Below, piece after piece: positions 1-7,960 of a stretch of DNA of 64,000 nt. Location of the stretch: contig NZ_JAVDQG010000001.1 in the NCBI RefSeq assembly GCF_031454155.1, positions 372,001 to 436,000 on the forward strand, written 5' to 3'. The position numbers and the translations under genes were made by a program. Below the pieces are notes generated by a model that saw only the letters and a list, made by a program, of their open reading frames with translations, searched no databases and was not told the DNA's origin. Position 1 is the stretch's first letter, and the number at the start of each line of letters is the position of its first letter. The DNA is from Desmospora profundinema. GTDB taxonomy: Bacteria; Bacillota; Bacilli; Thermoactinomycetales; DSM-45169.

Positions 1-103
1 GTTTCGGGACAACGCAGCAACAGGAATCGGACTTTGAAAATTGCTTTCTCGCTTAAGAGTTCGTCGTTTGCTTTTTAGCCCGACCCCGACTTTACCCTTC
101 CTG

Positions 104-155
104 AAAACAAAAGACTCCACGCACACATCGAAGGGTGCTTGGAGTCTTTTGTTTT
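104..155. terminator. Strong hairpin terminator
   Basis: Perfect 16-bp inverted repeat (104-119 with 140-155) around a 20-nt loop. The arms are A-rich and T-rich at their ends, so it can work on both strands. It lies downstream of the minus-strand SpoIIM-like gene. A short open frame ending in TGA at 35-37 could be the tail of a gene that begins outside the window, but this cannot be confirmed. Confidence 0.8.
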
Positions 156-218
156 CATACGAAAGTGGATCATTCACTGTGATACAATGAAAAAGCGCGA
201 GGAATCACGATTGATCGG

Positions 219-1226
219 TTATCCGCGGGAAAGAGAGGCTTCTGTTTGATTCCGTGAAAGCAAAGAGAAAAAGGGGCGGCCAAAGTATAGGATCAATACG
301 GCCAAGGTGGTCAATGCCACCATATATTTGGTCCAGTGAGGCCAGGGTGCAGGGGTGATGAATCCTTCGATAACAGCGGCAACCACGAATAACGGAATCA
401 CACCGACCATCAGTTGTCCGGTCACTTTGGCTTCCCGCTTGAAAGATTCCACCCGCGTCAATTCACCAGGTACCCAAAACGACCACGCCAATGAAAGACC
501 AGCGGCACCTGCGATGAAGATGGCTGCCAGTTCCAACACGCCATGGGGCCAAATCAACGCCCAAAAACCGTAAGATTCCCCAGCACGGTGAAAAAGCGCT
601 GCCAACGCACCGATCAGCATTCCGTTCATAAACAACACCCACAGGGTACCCACGCCTAGCAATGCCCCCAGGGCAAAGCAGAGGAAGGCCACTTTAATGT
701 TGTTTTGCATGATGAAACCGGATGTGACGGCATGATTCCACTGTTCGCGATTCTCCACGTCGGTGGATGCCTGTGGGTCGATTCCCTCCACCATCTCGGG
801 CTCAAGGAATGCCCTGGCATTCCGTTCGTCGAGCAGGGTGGCTCCAAATGCCCACAGCCCACCTGCTGCAAACACGAACAGGGCGGCCAGGAAAAAGAGA
901 GCCCGTTCATGGAACAGGGCGGGAAAGCCCGTGGTAAAAAAGCGGATCATCTGGATACCGTCACTCTTGGAGCTAGCGGCGTATACCGCTTGGTGCCCGC
1001 GTGCGGTTAAGGCGTTTAAGTGGCGGGTGACGGGATGTTCGGGGAAGTAGGTCTGGGCATAGGCCAGATGTGCCGTTACCTGCCGGTATGTATGACCCAG
1101 TTCATCCAGGTTCTCTTTGGTGACACGGCGATCCTTGGCCAGCTCGATCAATGATTCCAGGCGATTCCATGTTGACTGATGTTTTTGAATGAACGTACTT
1201 AAACGATGTCGGGGTTGAACGGACAT
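219..1226 (-). CDS. SpoIIM/DUF95-family membrane protein
   Basis: About 335 residues. The N-terminal ~110 residues are soluble and helical, followed by about five to six hydrophobic segments (near residues 110-135, 180-205, 215-245, 275-300 and 310-325). This is the layout of stage II sporulation protein M-related (DUF95) proteins; the SpoIIM relationship suggests envelope remodelling, but orthology to spoIIM is not implied. ATG at 1226 is preferred because an in-frame GTG at 1238 lies inside the GGAGGTG ribosome-binding site. It is divergent from an RDD-family gene, a pairing often seen for this family, which suggests a shared membrane function of unknown nature. Confidence 0.75.
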   Translation of the reverse strand: MSVQPRHRLSTFIQKHQSTWNRLESLIELAKDRRVTKENLDELGHTYRQVTAHLAYAQTYFPEHPVTRHLNALTARGHQAVYAASSKSDGIQMIRFFTTGFPALFHERALFFLAALFVFAAGGLWAFGATLLDERNARAFLEPEMVEGIDPQASTDVENREQWNHAVTSGFIMQNNIKVAFLCFALGALLGVGTLWVLFMNGMLIGALAALFHRAGESYGFWALIWPHGVLELAAIFIAGAAGLSLAWSFWVPGELTRVESFKREAKVTGQLMVGVIPLFVVAAVIEGFITPAPWPHWTKYMVALTTLAVLILYFGRPFFSLLSRNQTEASLSRG

Positions 1227-1296
1227 CCCGCTGGTCACCTCCAGCTTTATTTTACCACGGGATGGTGACGATGGTGGGGAAAGGAGTCGTAATAAG

Positions 1297-2079
1297 ATGA
1301 ATCAGGAGATACGTGTATCCACCCCTGAGTTTGTTACCCTCCGTTTTACAGCGGCAGGGATCGGCACACGCATCTTGGCGCTGTTGGTAGATTGGATGAT
1401 ACTCGGGGTTGTGTTGGGAATGTTGGGCTATGTCGGCCTTTTGTTTTATTTTTTATTGGAGGAGATCGGCTCCCCGCTTTGGATGTCTGTTGTTGTTGGG
1501 GTTGGGATTGTGATTTTGGTCTTTATTCCGCTCCTCTATTATATCTTGACAGAAACATTCCTCCATGGACAAACCTTGGGTAAAAAAGTGCTGGGTATTC
1601 GAGTGGTAACCGACATGGGAACGGCGCCCGGCTTTTTCGCCATCTTTTTGCGCAATGTCCTGCGGATGGTGGATTCTCTCCCGTTTTTGTACATAGTCGG
1701 CTTGATATCGGTCTTTTCCAATACACGGGCTAAACGCTTGGGAGATCTGGCTGCCGGGACGATGGTGGTGAAACGGGAAGAAGATAGCCGGCTGCCCCGG
1801 GTACGGCCGTTGTACTCTCATGGAGAGGCGCGTCTATATACGTCGGCTGATTTGGCTCGGATTGCCGACTCCCGTTGGTTGGAGGTGGGGGAGTTTTTAT
1901 CCCGCCGCCAAGAACTATTCCCCGAGAAGCGGGCGGAGTTGGCCTATGCCATGTTTGAAACCCTTTTTCCCGATCGCAGTCCCGATCCCCATCACCGGGA
2001 ACGGTTGCTGGAAGCAGCCTTCTTCCAATGGCGCAATGAGCGGCAGGAAGCGATGAGGGCAGAAGGGGGGATTCGGTGA
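1297..2079 (+). CDS. RDD family membrane protein
   Basis: 260 residues. The N-terminal ~150 residues form an RDD domain with three to four membrane segments (about 25-50, 65-90 and 120-140). A conserved Arg lies near the first segment and the Asp of 'LVDW' follows it. The C-terminal ~100 residues are charged and cytosolic. AAAGGAG precedes the ATG by about ten bases. RDD proteins include Na+/H+ antiporter-like members, but most have no known function. The stop overlaps the start of the SDR gene by four bases (GTGA), so the two are probably translationally coupled. The partner divergent gene is the SpoIIM-like protein. Confidence 0.8.
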   Translation: MNQEIRVSTPEFVTLRFTAAGIGTRILALLVDWMILGVVLGMLGYVGLLFYFLLEEIGSPLWMSVVVGVGIVILVFIPLLYYILTETFLHGQTLGKKVLGIRVVTDMGTAPGFFAIFLRNVLRMVDSLPFLYIVGLISVFSNTRAKRLGDLAAGTMVVKREEDSRLPRVRPLYSHGEARLYTSADLARIADSRWLEVGEFLSRRQELFPEKRAELAYAMFETLFPDRSPDPHHRERLLEAAFFQWRNERQEAMRAEGGIR

Positions 2080-2828
2080 AAGCACGGCGGGACATGCGCG
2101 CCCTCGTGACGGGAGCGGGACGGAAGAGCGGCATCGGAGCGGCTATTTGCAGGGAGTTAGCCCGACATGGGGCGGATATCCGTTTTACCTATTGGCCTCC
2201 GGAAGAGGAAGCGGAAGCAGCTGTCTTGGTGGAGGAGTTGAAGGATGAAGGGGTGGACGCGGCTGCAGTCCCTTTTGATTTGTCTCTGGCAGAGTCGATC
2301 GATCCGATCCTGGACTGGGCCTCGAAAGGGGAGATTCCCCGAATCTTGGTCAACAACGCGGCCTACTCCCTGCGGGACCTCGATTACCAGGCAGTGACAC
2401 CGGAGATCTTGGACCGGCATTATGCGGTCAATTTGCGGGCGCCGTTATTGTTGGCGGCAGCGTTTGCAAAACAGTGTCCCCCAGGAGCAGGGGGACGCAT
2501 TATCTCCATGACATCCGGACAGTCCCTCGGGGGAATGCCGGGTGAAATCGCTTATGCCGCCACCAAAGGGGGAATCGATGCCTTCACCCGTACATTGGCA
2601 GCGGAAGTCGCATCCAAAGGAATCACGGTAAATGCGGTCAATCCGGGTCCGACGGATACCGGCTGGGTAACGCCGGAAATCCGGCGGGAATTGTCACCCC
2701 ATTTTCCCTTTGGCCGGATCGGTGAACCAACGGATGCCGCCCGTCTGGTCGCTTTTCTCGCCAGTGAAGAGGCTTCCTGGATTACAGGCCAGATTCTACA
2801 TTCTGAAGGCGGGTTTCGGTCGCGATAA
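2076..2828 (+). CDS. SDR family NAD(P)-dependent oxidoreductase
   Basis: 250 residues, the usual size of a classical short-chain dehydrogenase. It shows the cofactor-binding TGAGRKSGIG glycine motif near residue 12, NNA near 91, a catalytic Ser in ISMTSGQS, and Tyr/Lys in YAATKGG. The C-terminal ITGQILHSEGG matches the end of FabG-like reductases. The substrate cannot be deduced; FabG-type 3-oxoacyl reductase or a sugar/alcohol dehydrogenase are both possible. GTG start behind GGGGGG, overlapping the RDD stop. A terminator follows at 2911-2947. Confidence 0.85.
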   Translation: MKARRDMRALVTGAGRKSGIGAAICRELARHGADIRFTYWPPEEEAEAAVLVEELKDEGVDAAAVPFDLSLAESIDPILDWASKGEIPRILVNNAAYSLRDLDYQAVTPEILDRHYAVNLRAPLLLAAAFAKQCPPGAGGRIISMTSGQSLGGMPGEIAYAATKGGIDAFTRTLAAEVASKGITVNAVNPGPTDTGWVTPEIRRELSPHFPFGRIGEPTDAARLVAFLASEEASWITGQILHSEGGFRSR

Positions 2829-2910
2829 CCGCTCAATCACAGAAGATTTCCTTACCCCTGGCGGATTGAAGGAACGAAAATATGTGGCGGGAAATCGTAC
2901 ACTGATAAAA

Positions 2911-2947
2911 ACACACCGGATTCCTGTCCATAAGGGAACCGGTGTGT
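2911..2947. terminator. Hairpin terminator
   Basis: ACACACCGG pairs with CCGGTGTGT, with TTCC/GGGAA extending the stem, followed by a short T-rich stretch. It ends the RDD-SDR operon and, before the transposon inserted, probably lay between that operon and the convergent desaturase gene. Confidence 0.65.
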
Positions 2948-2952
2948 CGCTC

Positions 2953-2957
2953 TTTAT
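2953..2957. repeat. Left target-site duplication (TTTAT)
   Basis: TTTAT directly abuts the left GGGG end of the Tn3-type element; the same five bases abut the right end at 7956-7960. Five-base duplications are the hallmark of Tn3-family transposition. Confidence 0.85.
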
Positions 2958-2995
2958 GGGGTCCCGCCAGCAATTTAAAAAAATCCTACGCTAAG
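2958..2995. repeat. Tn3-type left terminal inverted repeat (IRL)
   Basis: 38 bp beginning GGGGTCCCGCCAG and ending CTACGCTAAG. The identity with the right end extends inward: 2964-3046 is an 83-bp perfect inverted copy of 7869-7951, more than twice the usual 38 bp. Confidence 0.9.
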
Positions 2996-3029
2996 CAAAC
3001 CAGCATTGATTTTTCATGCTGGTTTTCCA

Positions 3030-3077
3030 CTTTAAGACAAAGCCCCTGCCGATCTCGGCAGGGGCTTTGTCTTAAAG
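3030..3077. terminator. 23-bp perfect hairpin inside the left end
   Basis: CTTTAAGACAAAGCCCC and the following bases pair perfectly with 3055-3077, leaving only a two-base formal loop. It sits just inside IRL and downstream of the PIN remnant on the minus strand. It may insulate passenger transcription from the flank. Half of it lies in the 83-bp repeat; the right copy at 7850-7878 has diverged. Confidence 0.55.
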
Positions 3078-3083
3078 TAGTAA

Positions 3084-3299
3084 TCAGAATCGAAAATCCC
3101 GAAGAAAATCAGCCGGCGTATAGACCGCGAAATGCTCCCGGATCTCTCGGGTGTGAAAGTCCTCGTCACCGGAGAGAATGATATCCGGTTGGACGAGAAC
3201 AGCAGAAGCCAAGATATCTGCTTTGTCACGGATCGGCGGGATGGGAAAGTCAAAATGCTTCGGTGTATAACGGTACCGCATTTGGATGCTATTGAGCAT
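3084..3299 (-). pseudogene. PIN-domain protein, C-terminal remnant
   Basis: The frame reads DKADILASAVLV, ILSGDEDF and YTPADFLRDF, which match the C-terminal half of PIN-domain nucleases of the type often annotated as toxin components; these carry acidic metal-binding residues in the KAD and GDxDF motifs. Only about 70 of the usual ~140 residues remain. The N-terminal half is missing exactly where the marR promoter region begins, and no antitoxin gene is present. It is most likely a dead fragment captured in the transposon. Confidence 0.65.
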
Positions 3300-3310
3300 T
3301 TATGATATTC

Positions 3311-3341
3311 AGTTGACAAATCAACTAATAAGCAGTATGAT
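3311..3341 (+). promoter_or_regulatory. marR promoter and operator
   Basis: The -35 TTGACA (3313-3318) and -10 TATGAT (3336-3341) are separated by 17 bp, a near-consensus housekeeping promoter. The -35 is embedded in a perfect palindrome AGTTGACAAATCAACT (3311-3326), and a related half site ATTAGTCAACT follows at 3355-3365. This is the expected arrangement for autorepression by the MarR protein encoded just downstream. Confidence 0.75.
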
Positions 3342-3385
3342 TTTCATATAGTATATTAGTCAACTATTTGCAAAGGAGTGTGCAA

Positions 3386-3823
3386 ATGAAAAAAGAAAGC
3401 ATCGGTAAGTGGATTTCAGTACTGCACCGTCAATTTCAAATTTATCTGAACAGGGAATTGAAGGATTGCGATATTAACTCGTCTGAATATATTTTTTTAG
3501 TCAATTTGTATGAAAAAGATGGTATTTCTCAAGAGCAATTGTCCGCCAATCTTTTCATCAACAAAGCTGCAACAGCGCGAGCAATCAGTCGGCTGGAAAC
3601 GCTCGGTTATGTGCAAAGAACTCGTGACCCATTGGACGGAAGAGCGTATTTGGTAACGTTGACAACTAAAGGAATAGAGATGCGCGATTTTATTAAAACA
3701 AAGCTGAGTTATTGGACCCAAACCATTTCAACGGGCCTTACAACAGAAGAAGCGGACGACTTCATTCAAAAGATAAAACAGATGTCTATGAATGCGCTGG
3801 CTGAAACCAAAGGAGATGAATGA
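3386..3823 (+). CDS. MarR family transcriptional regulator
   Basis: 145 residues with a winged helix-turn-helix centred near residues 45-95. The ISQEQLSANLFINKAATARAI recognition region and the DPLDGRAYLVTLT wing are typical. ATG at 3386 follows AAAGGAG by seven bases; an upstream in-frame TTG at 3368 overlaps that site and is rejected. It is the first gene of a co-directional marR-epoxide hydrolase-MFS set, so it is inferred to repress the set and respond to a small lipophilic ligand. It is AT-richer than the chromosomal neighbours and lies within the Tn3 element. Confidence 0.88.
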   Translation: MKKESIGKWISVLHRQFQIYLNRELKDCDINSSEYIFLVNLYEKDGISQEQLSANLFINKAATARAISRLETLGYVQRTRDPLDGRAYLVTLTTKGIEMRDFIKTKLSYWTQTISTGLTTEEADDFIQKIKQMSMNALAETKGDE

Positions 3824-3870
3824 AAAATTCGGATACTAGAATGATTTCTACTCACAAAGGAGAGTAAAAG

Positions 3871-5040
3871 ATGAGTACTTCAAAACAAGAATCTGCAGGT
3901 AACAACATAAGTAATAGCGACACTTCGATCCGACCGTTTCGCATCGTGATCCTTCAAAGTGTTCTGGATGATCTGCAAGCTCGCCTAACCCATACCCGTT
4001 GGCCCGATGAGCTACCTGAGGCAGGCGGAGACTATGGTGTTCCGCTTGGTTATTTGAAGGAGTTAGCGGAGTACTGGCGCACCTCATATGACTGGCGTAA
4101 ACATGAGGCTCGGTTAAATGAGTTTCCTCAATTCACCACAACGATTGATGGTGCAAATGTACATTTTTTGCATATTCGTTCCCCTGAAAGGGACGCATTT
4201 CCACTGATTCTCACCCACGGTTGGCCTGGCTCTTTTGTGGAGTTTCTAGACGTGATCGGACCGCTTACCAACCCAAGAGCCTATGGCGGTAATCCTACAG
4301 ACGCCTTTCATGTGGTAATTCCATCAATCCCTGGCTTTGGTTTCTCCGGTCCTACTCCTAAGAAGGGTTGGAATGTAAACCGAGTCGCTCTCGCTTGGGC
4401 TGAGTTGATGAGACGGTTAGGCTATGACCGGTATGGAGCACAGGGTGGTGATTGGGGAACAGCAATTTCTCGCACTTTAGGTGCAGTCGATCCCGAACAC
4501 GTCTGTGGTGTACATCTAAACTACTTGCCATTTGTCCCGACTGGCGACCTCAATAATCTGTCTAAGGAGGATGAAGCTAGGATCGAACAGATGAAGCGTT
4601 ACTTAGCTGCTCCTCCTGGTCACATGATAGTTCAATCGACTCGGCCACAGACAATTTCCTATGCATTAACTGACTCACCTGTCGGGCAACTAGCTTGGAT
4701 CGCAGAGAAATTTATTGAATGGGTCGATCCAGCATGTCCTGTTGCAGTCGATCGTCTACTTACTAACGTGATGATCTACTGGCTCACAGGCACCGCAGGC
4801 TCTTCAGCCCGCCTTTTTTATGAAAATAACAAAATCAAGGGCCAACCTATCCCTTGTCCCGTACCGGTGGGAGTAGCAGTTTTCCCACATGATCTTGCTC
4901 TTCCTGTACGTCGTTTTGCTGAGCGTCAGTACGACATCGTTCACTGGACCGAGTTTGAACTTGGTGGTCACTTCGCGGCGATGGAGACCCCTGACTTGTT
5001 AACGGGGGATATACAGACATACTTCCGCCGTTTCCGCTAA
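3871..5040 (+). CDS. Epoxide hydrolase family protein (EHN type)
   Basis: 389 residues of the microsomal-type epoxide hydrolase family: an N-terminal EHN region (about 20-130) and an alpha/beta hydrolase core. The oxyanion motif HGWPGS is near residue 115, the nucleophile Asp is in QGGDWGT near 193, and the catalytic His is in [11 protein letters not shown] near the C-terminus. Such enzymes add water to epoxides through an alkyl-enzyme ester. Start ATG follows AAAGGAG. It sits 47 bp after marR and before an MFS exporter, so a role in detoxifying an epoxide-bearing compound is inferred, not shown. Confidence 0.88.
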   Translation: MSTSKQESAGNNISNSDTSIRPFRIVILQSVLDDLQARLTHTRWPDELPEAGGDYGVPLGYLKELAEYWRTSYDWRKHEARLNEFPQFTTTIDGANVHFLHIRSPERDAFPLILTHGWPGSFVEFLDVIGPLTNPRAYGGNPTDAFHVVIPSIPGFGFSGPTPKKGWNVNRVALAWAELMRRLGYDRYGAQGGDWGTAISRTLGAVDPEHVCGVHLNYLPFVPTGDLNNLSKEDEARIEQMKRYLAAPPGHMIVQSTRPQTISYALTDSPVGQLAWIAEKFIEWVDPACPVAVDRLLTNVMIYWLTGTAGSSARLFYENNKIKGQPIPCPVPVGVAVFPHDLALPVRRFAERQYDIVHWTEFELGGHFAAMETPDLLTGDIQTYFRRFR

Positions 5041-5104
5041 GATGGATTCACATGAAAGTAAAAAGGGGTATGGTGGTAATTGCCATACCCTCTAGATTAC
5101 AAGC

Positions 5105-6499
5105 ATGATTTTATCATCGGAGGTATTTATCATAACGGAAACGAAAGTGCCAGACCAAACAGGGGAAACAGTGATGCGCATTGTGATGTTCACGGTTACC
5201 CTTTCATCGATGAGCGTATTAATGTTCAATTACGTACTCCCCGAAGTTAGTAAAGAGTTTCATCTTACCATTGCTCATGTAAGCTGGCTCTCTTCCGCGT
5301 ATGGTTTGATTTACGCCATTGGAACGGTTACGTATGGAAAGCTAGCAGACAGATACAAGCTTAAAAATTTGCTGACGTTCGGTTTGATCGTTTTTACGAT
5401 TGGGTCACTCATCGGCTTTGTTTCCCAAACATTCTGGATGGCACTGGTGGGAAGATGCTTGCAAGCAGTAGGAGCTGCTGCTATTCCCGCAACAGCGGTA
5501 CTGATCCCTGTACGCTATTTCGCCCCTGAACGTAGAGGGAAAGCTTTGGGGATGATGGCTGTTGGCTTGGCTCTTGGCAGTGCTCTGAGCCCCATTATTT
5601 CTGCGCTCATTGTAAGTGTCGCTCATTGGCGTTGGTTATTCGCTGTATCTCTTCTCATCTTAATCACACTACCTTTTTACCGTAAATATTTGGAAGATGA
5701 GCCGCAAGGGCTGACTAGAAAATTTGACTGGATTGGTGGAAGTTTGCTAGCCGCAACTGTGGCATTGCTTTTGCTCGGTGTTACAAATGGAACTAGGTGG
5801 TTTATAATCAGCGGTTTGCTCACTCTAGGGTTGTTCATCGTACGAATTCGCTTAGTTGATGAACCGTTTGTCAGGCCGGAGCTCTTTATAAACAAAAGGT
5901 ATACTCTCGGTTTAACGATTGCTTTTCTTATCAACGGGATTGGTACTTCTCTTTATTTGCTAAGTCCATTGCTACTGTCTCATGTACAACAACTACCAGC
6001 TTCTTGGATTGGCTTTGCGATGGTTCCTGCGGCAACAGCCTCAGCCATTTTGGGTCGAAAGGGTGGCAAACTGGCAGACCTAAAGGGAAACTCGTATCTA
6101 TTCTTTATTGCATCGGGATTGTTATTAACCTGTTTTGTTTTACTCTCTACCTTTACGGGAAGTTCTTCTTTGTTTATTGCTACTTTTCTGATTCTTGGTA
6201 ATGTGGGACAATCCTTCATGCTTATTGCGATATCCAATTCAATTTCACAAACATTACCAAAGAACCAAGCGGGTGTGGGGATGGGAATGTTGCAGATGTT
6301 GAATTTTATTTCTCAAGCAGTAGCTACAGGGATTTACAGTAAGGTAGTGGATCTTGGCTCTAATGTCCACTGGAACCCAGTAAATATCCCCCCTAATGGG
6401 TTTATTTATAGCAATATCTATTTTGTTCTTGCTGGTTTGCATCTAATCATTCTATTGGTTTACTATTTCCAGTTCAGTAGAGGTAAGGGGGTAGTCTGA
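5105..6499 (+). CDS. MFS drug exporter, DHA2/Tet(L)-like
   Basis: About 464 residues with roughly 14 hydrophobic segments. The loop motif YGKLADRYKLKNLL (motif A) near residue 78 and RCLQAVGAAAIPA resemble Tet(K)/Tet(L)-type proton antiporters. Motif C is poorly conserved (GSALSPIISA instead of GPxxGG). The start is odd: the only good ribosome-binding site, GGAGG at 5119-5123, lies inside the reading frame and is ideally spaced for an ATA codon at 5132. ATG at 5105 has no evident Shine-Dalgarno. A hairpin at 5066-5090 lies between this gene and the hydrolase. Likely exports a drug or the hydrolase product. Confidence 0.85.
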   Translation: MILSSEVFIITETKVPDQTGETVMRIVMFTVTLSSMSVLMFNYVLPEVSKEFHLTIAHVSWLSSAYGLIYAIGTVTYGKLADRYKLKNLLTFGLIVFTIGSLIGFVSQTFWMALVGRCLQAVGAAAIPATAVLIPVRYFAPERRGKALGMMAVGLALGSALSPIISALIVSVAHWRWLFAVSLLILITLPFYRKYLEDEPQGLTRKFDWIGGSLLAATVALLLLGVTNGTRWFIISGLLTLGLFIVRIRLVDEPFVRPELFINKRYTLGLTIAFLINGIGTSLYLLSPLLLSHVQQLPASWIGFAMVPAATASAILGRKGGKLADLKGNSYLFFIASGLLLTCFVLLSTFTGSSSLFIATFLILGNVGQSFMLIAISNSISQTLPKNQAGVGMGMLQMLNFISQAVATGIYSKVVDLGSNVHWNPVNIPPNGFIYSNIYFVLAGLHLIILLVYYFQFSRGKGVV

Positions 6500-6612
6500 G
6501 ATACATGAAATATATGCTGTTAGACTGGGTATCTGTTCCAAATTCAAATAAATTAAATTTAATCCATTTATGCGGATTCTTTGAGGAGGAAAAACTCTAA
6601 GGGATATAAAGG

Positions 6613-7406
6613 GGACCGGATGAGGATTTACCAGGCGATTTTGAGGAGCGGTGTGAAGAGTATTATGAATCCCTTGGTCTGGGGCTTGATGCAGACTCTG
6701 TTATCAACGATCTCAAGCAATCACTGCATCGAGCGCTGGACCAACTAAATCAGACCCTCCCACAAAATTCAAAAGTGAGAATCACGAATCATAAGGGTGG
6801 ATGGATTACAGTTACTCCATCAGACCCACAGCCGGAACCCGAGCGCTTGACTCAGTTGAAAAGGGAAATCGCCAAACGCTGGTGGATGATCGAATTAATT
6901 GATGTCTTTAAGGAGACCGACCTCCGTGTTGGCTTCACTGATGCCTTTCAGTCTCTGGCGTTCGTGAACAGTTAAGTCGAGGAGATATCCAAAAGCGTTT
7001 GCTTCTTTGCCTTTACGGGTTGGGCACGATAAAGCGAATGGCCACCGGCAACGCCGATGTGACGTATGAAAACATGCTTTACATCAAGCGGAAGTTTGTC
7101 CATCCAGAAAATCTGAAGGCGGCCAATATCCGAGTGGTGAATGCCATTTTGAAGGAGCGATTGGCCGACGTGTGGGGCGAAGCCACTACATCCTGCGCAT
7201 CTGACTCCAAGAAATTCGGCTCCTGGGATCAAAACCTGATGACGGAGTGGCACCCTCGTTATCGCGGGCCTGGCGTTATGATCTATTGGCATGTTGAAAA
7301 AAATTCCGCCTGCATCCATTCACAATTAAAGACCTGCACGTCTTCGGAAGTAGCTGCCATGATTAAAGGGTTTCTCCAGCACGCTACCGAGTTTGAATCG
7401 TCCTGG
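6613..7406 (+). pseudogene. Tn3-family transposase (tnpA) remnant
   Basis: Frames from 6613 onward encode recognisable C-terminal parts of a Tn3 transposase, including a [15 protein letters not shown] segment, the [19 protein letters not shown] region and [10 protein letters not shown], which lie in the catalytic DDE domain. A frame change occurs near 6965-6980, the N-terminal two-thirds is missing, and the end is replaced by recombinase sequence. An intact tnpA is about 980-1000 residues, so this is about a quarter of one. It is not expected to be active. Confidence 0.8.
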
Positions 7407-7667
7407 AAGAAAAAATACAGCGATCGTGGCATTCGGAAAATCCTCAAAAAGTATTCCGATCGGGCCCACATGGCCCAATCCATTTCACCGCATAAATTGC
7501 GCCACTTCCTGTTAACATGGCTTAAGAAAAAAGGCATCGACGATCCTTATTCTGGACACGCAAGCCGTAATCGCTTGAGATATATTCTAAATTGGCCATT
7601 ACCGAGGCTCAGGGTAAATATGAGCACGTTATCCCTGAGTTCCCTGTATAAGCATGAAACGATTTGA
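7407..7667 (+). pseudogene. Tyrosine recombinase C-terminal fragment
   Basis: [33 protein letters not shown] and YSGHASR are the catalytic-domain motifs of a tyrosine recombinase (HxLRH and GHxSR). The fragment runs in frame from the transposase remnant and then loses frame after GHASR, before the tyrosine. A closer-to-intact copy of the same C-terminus lies on the minus strand at 35380-35673. Tn4430-type Tn3 elements encode a tyrosine recombinase (TnpI) as resolvase, which would explain its presence, but assignment to TnpI is inference. Confidence 0.7.
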
Positions 7668-7849
7668 GTTCCCACGTGGCTCTCAAGTCGTTTTTCTATA
7701 TACTGGGCAGATGACCCCAAAATCGACGCTCGCTCCCTCTACCCCATCTAAAAGCATCGGTGAAGTTTGCGGACAACAACAGAGTTGGACGGATTGACTT
7801 AGTGGATCTTGATTATCATGTTGATAGAATGACCAATTGAACAGTTTGA

Positions 7850-7878
7850 GCCCCCGCCGATCCCGGTGGGGGCTTTGT
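7850..7878 (+). terminator. Hairpin terminator at the right end of the transposon
   Basis: GCCCCC pairs with GGGGGC (7868-7873) followed by TTTGTCTT. This is the diverged counterpart of the hairpin at 3030-3077. Confidence 0.55.
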
Positions 7879-7919
7879 CTTAAAGTGGAAAACCAGCATG
7901 AAAAATCAATGCTGGTTTG

Positions 7920-7955
7920 CTTAGCGTAGGATTTTTTTAAATTGCTGGCGGCCCC
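7920..7955. repeat. Tn3-type right terminal inverted repeat (IRR)
   Basis: The inverse complement begins GGGGCCGCCAG and ends CTACGCTAAG, identical to IRL except for two missing bases after GGGG. It is part of the 83-bp copy at 7869-7951. Confidence 0.9.
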
Positions 7956-7960
7956 TTTAT
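7956..7960. repeat. Right target-site duplication (TTTAT)
   Basis: Exact repeat of 2953-2957. It contains the desaturase stop codon (TAA on the minus strand), so the insertion left that gene complete. Confidence 0.85.

Larger units (their letters stand above)
2958..7955. mobile_element. Tn3-family transposon, transposition genes decayed
   Basis: The 4,998-bp element is bounded by inverted ends that begin GGGG and finish CTAAG, the Tn3-family pattern. The left sequence is close to the Tn4430-type end as I recall it. TTTAT is duplicated on both sides. It carries a PIN-domain remnant, a complete marR, an epoxide hydrolase gene and an MFS exporter gene, then a broken Tn3 transposase and the C-terminal part of a tyrosine recombinase. 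Passenger genes are intact while the mobility genes are not, so the element is probably immobile on its own. It inserted next to the stop codon of the desaturase gene without disrupting it. Confidence 0.9.

Noticed and set aside
705-1050. Plus-strand frames of 95-101 codons opposite the SpoIIM-like gene
   Set aside because: They lie antisense to a clear coding sequence, lack ribosome-binding sites and show no motifs.
5066-5090. GGGTATGG/CCATACCC hairpin between the epoxide hydrolase and MFS genes as a terminator
   Set aside because: No T run follows, so read-through into the MFS gene is more likely; at most an attenuating or mRNA-stability element.
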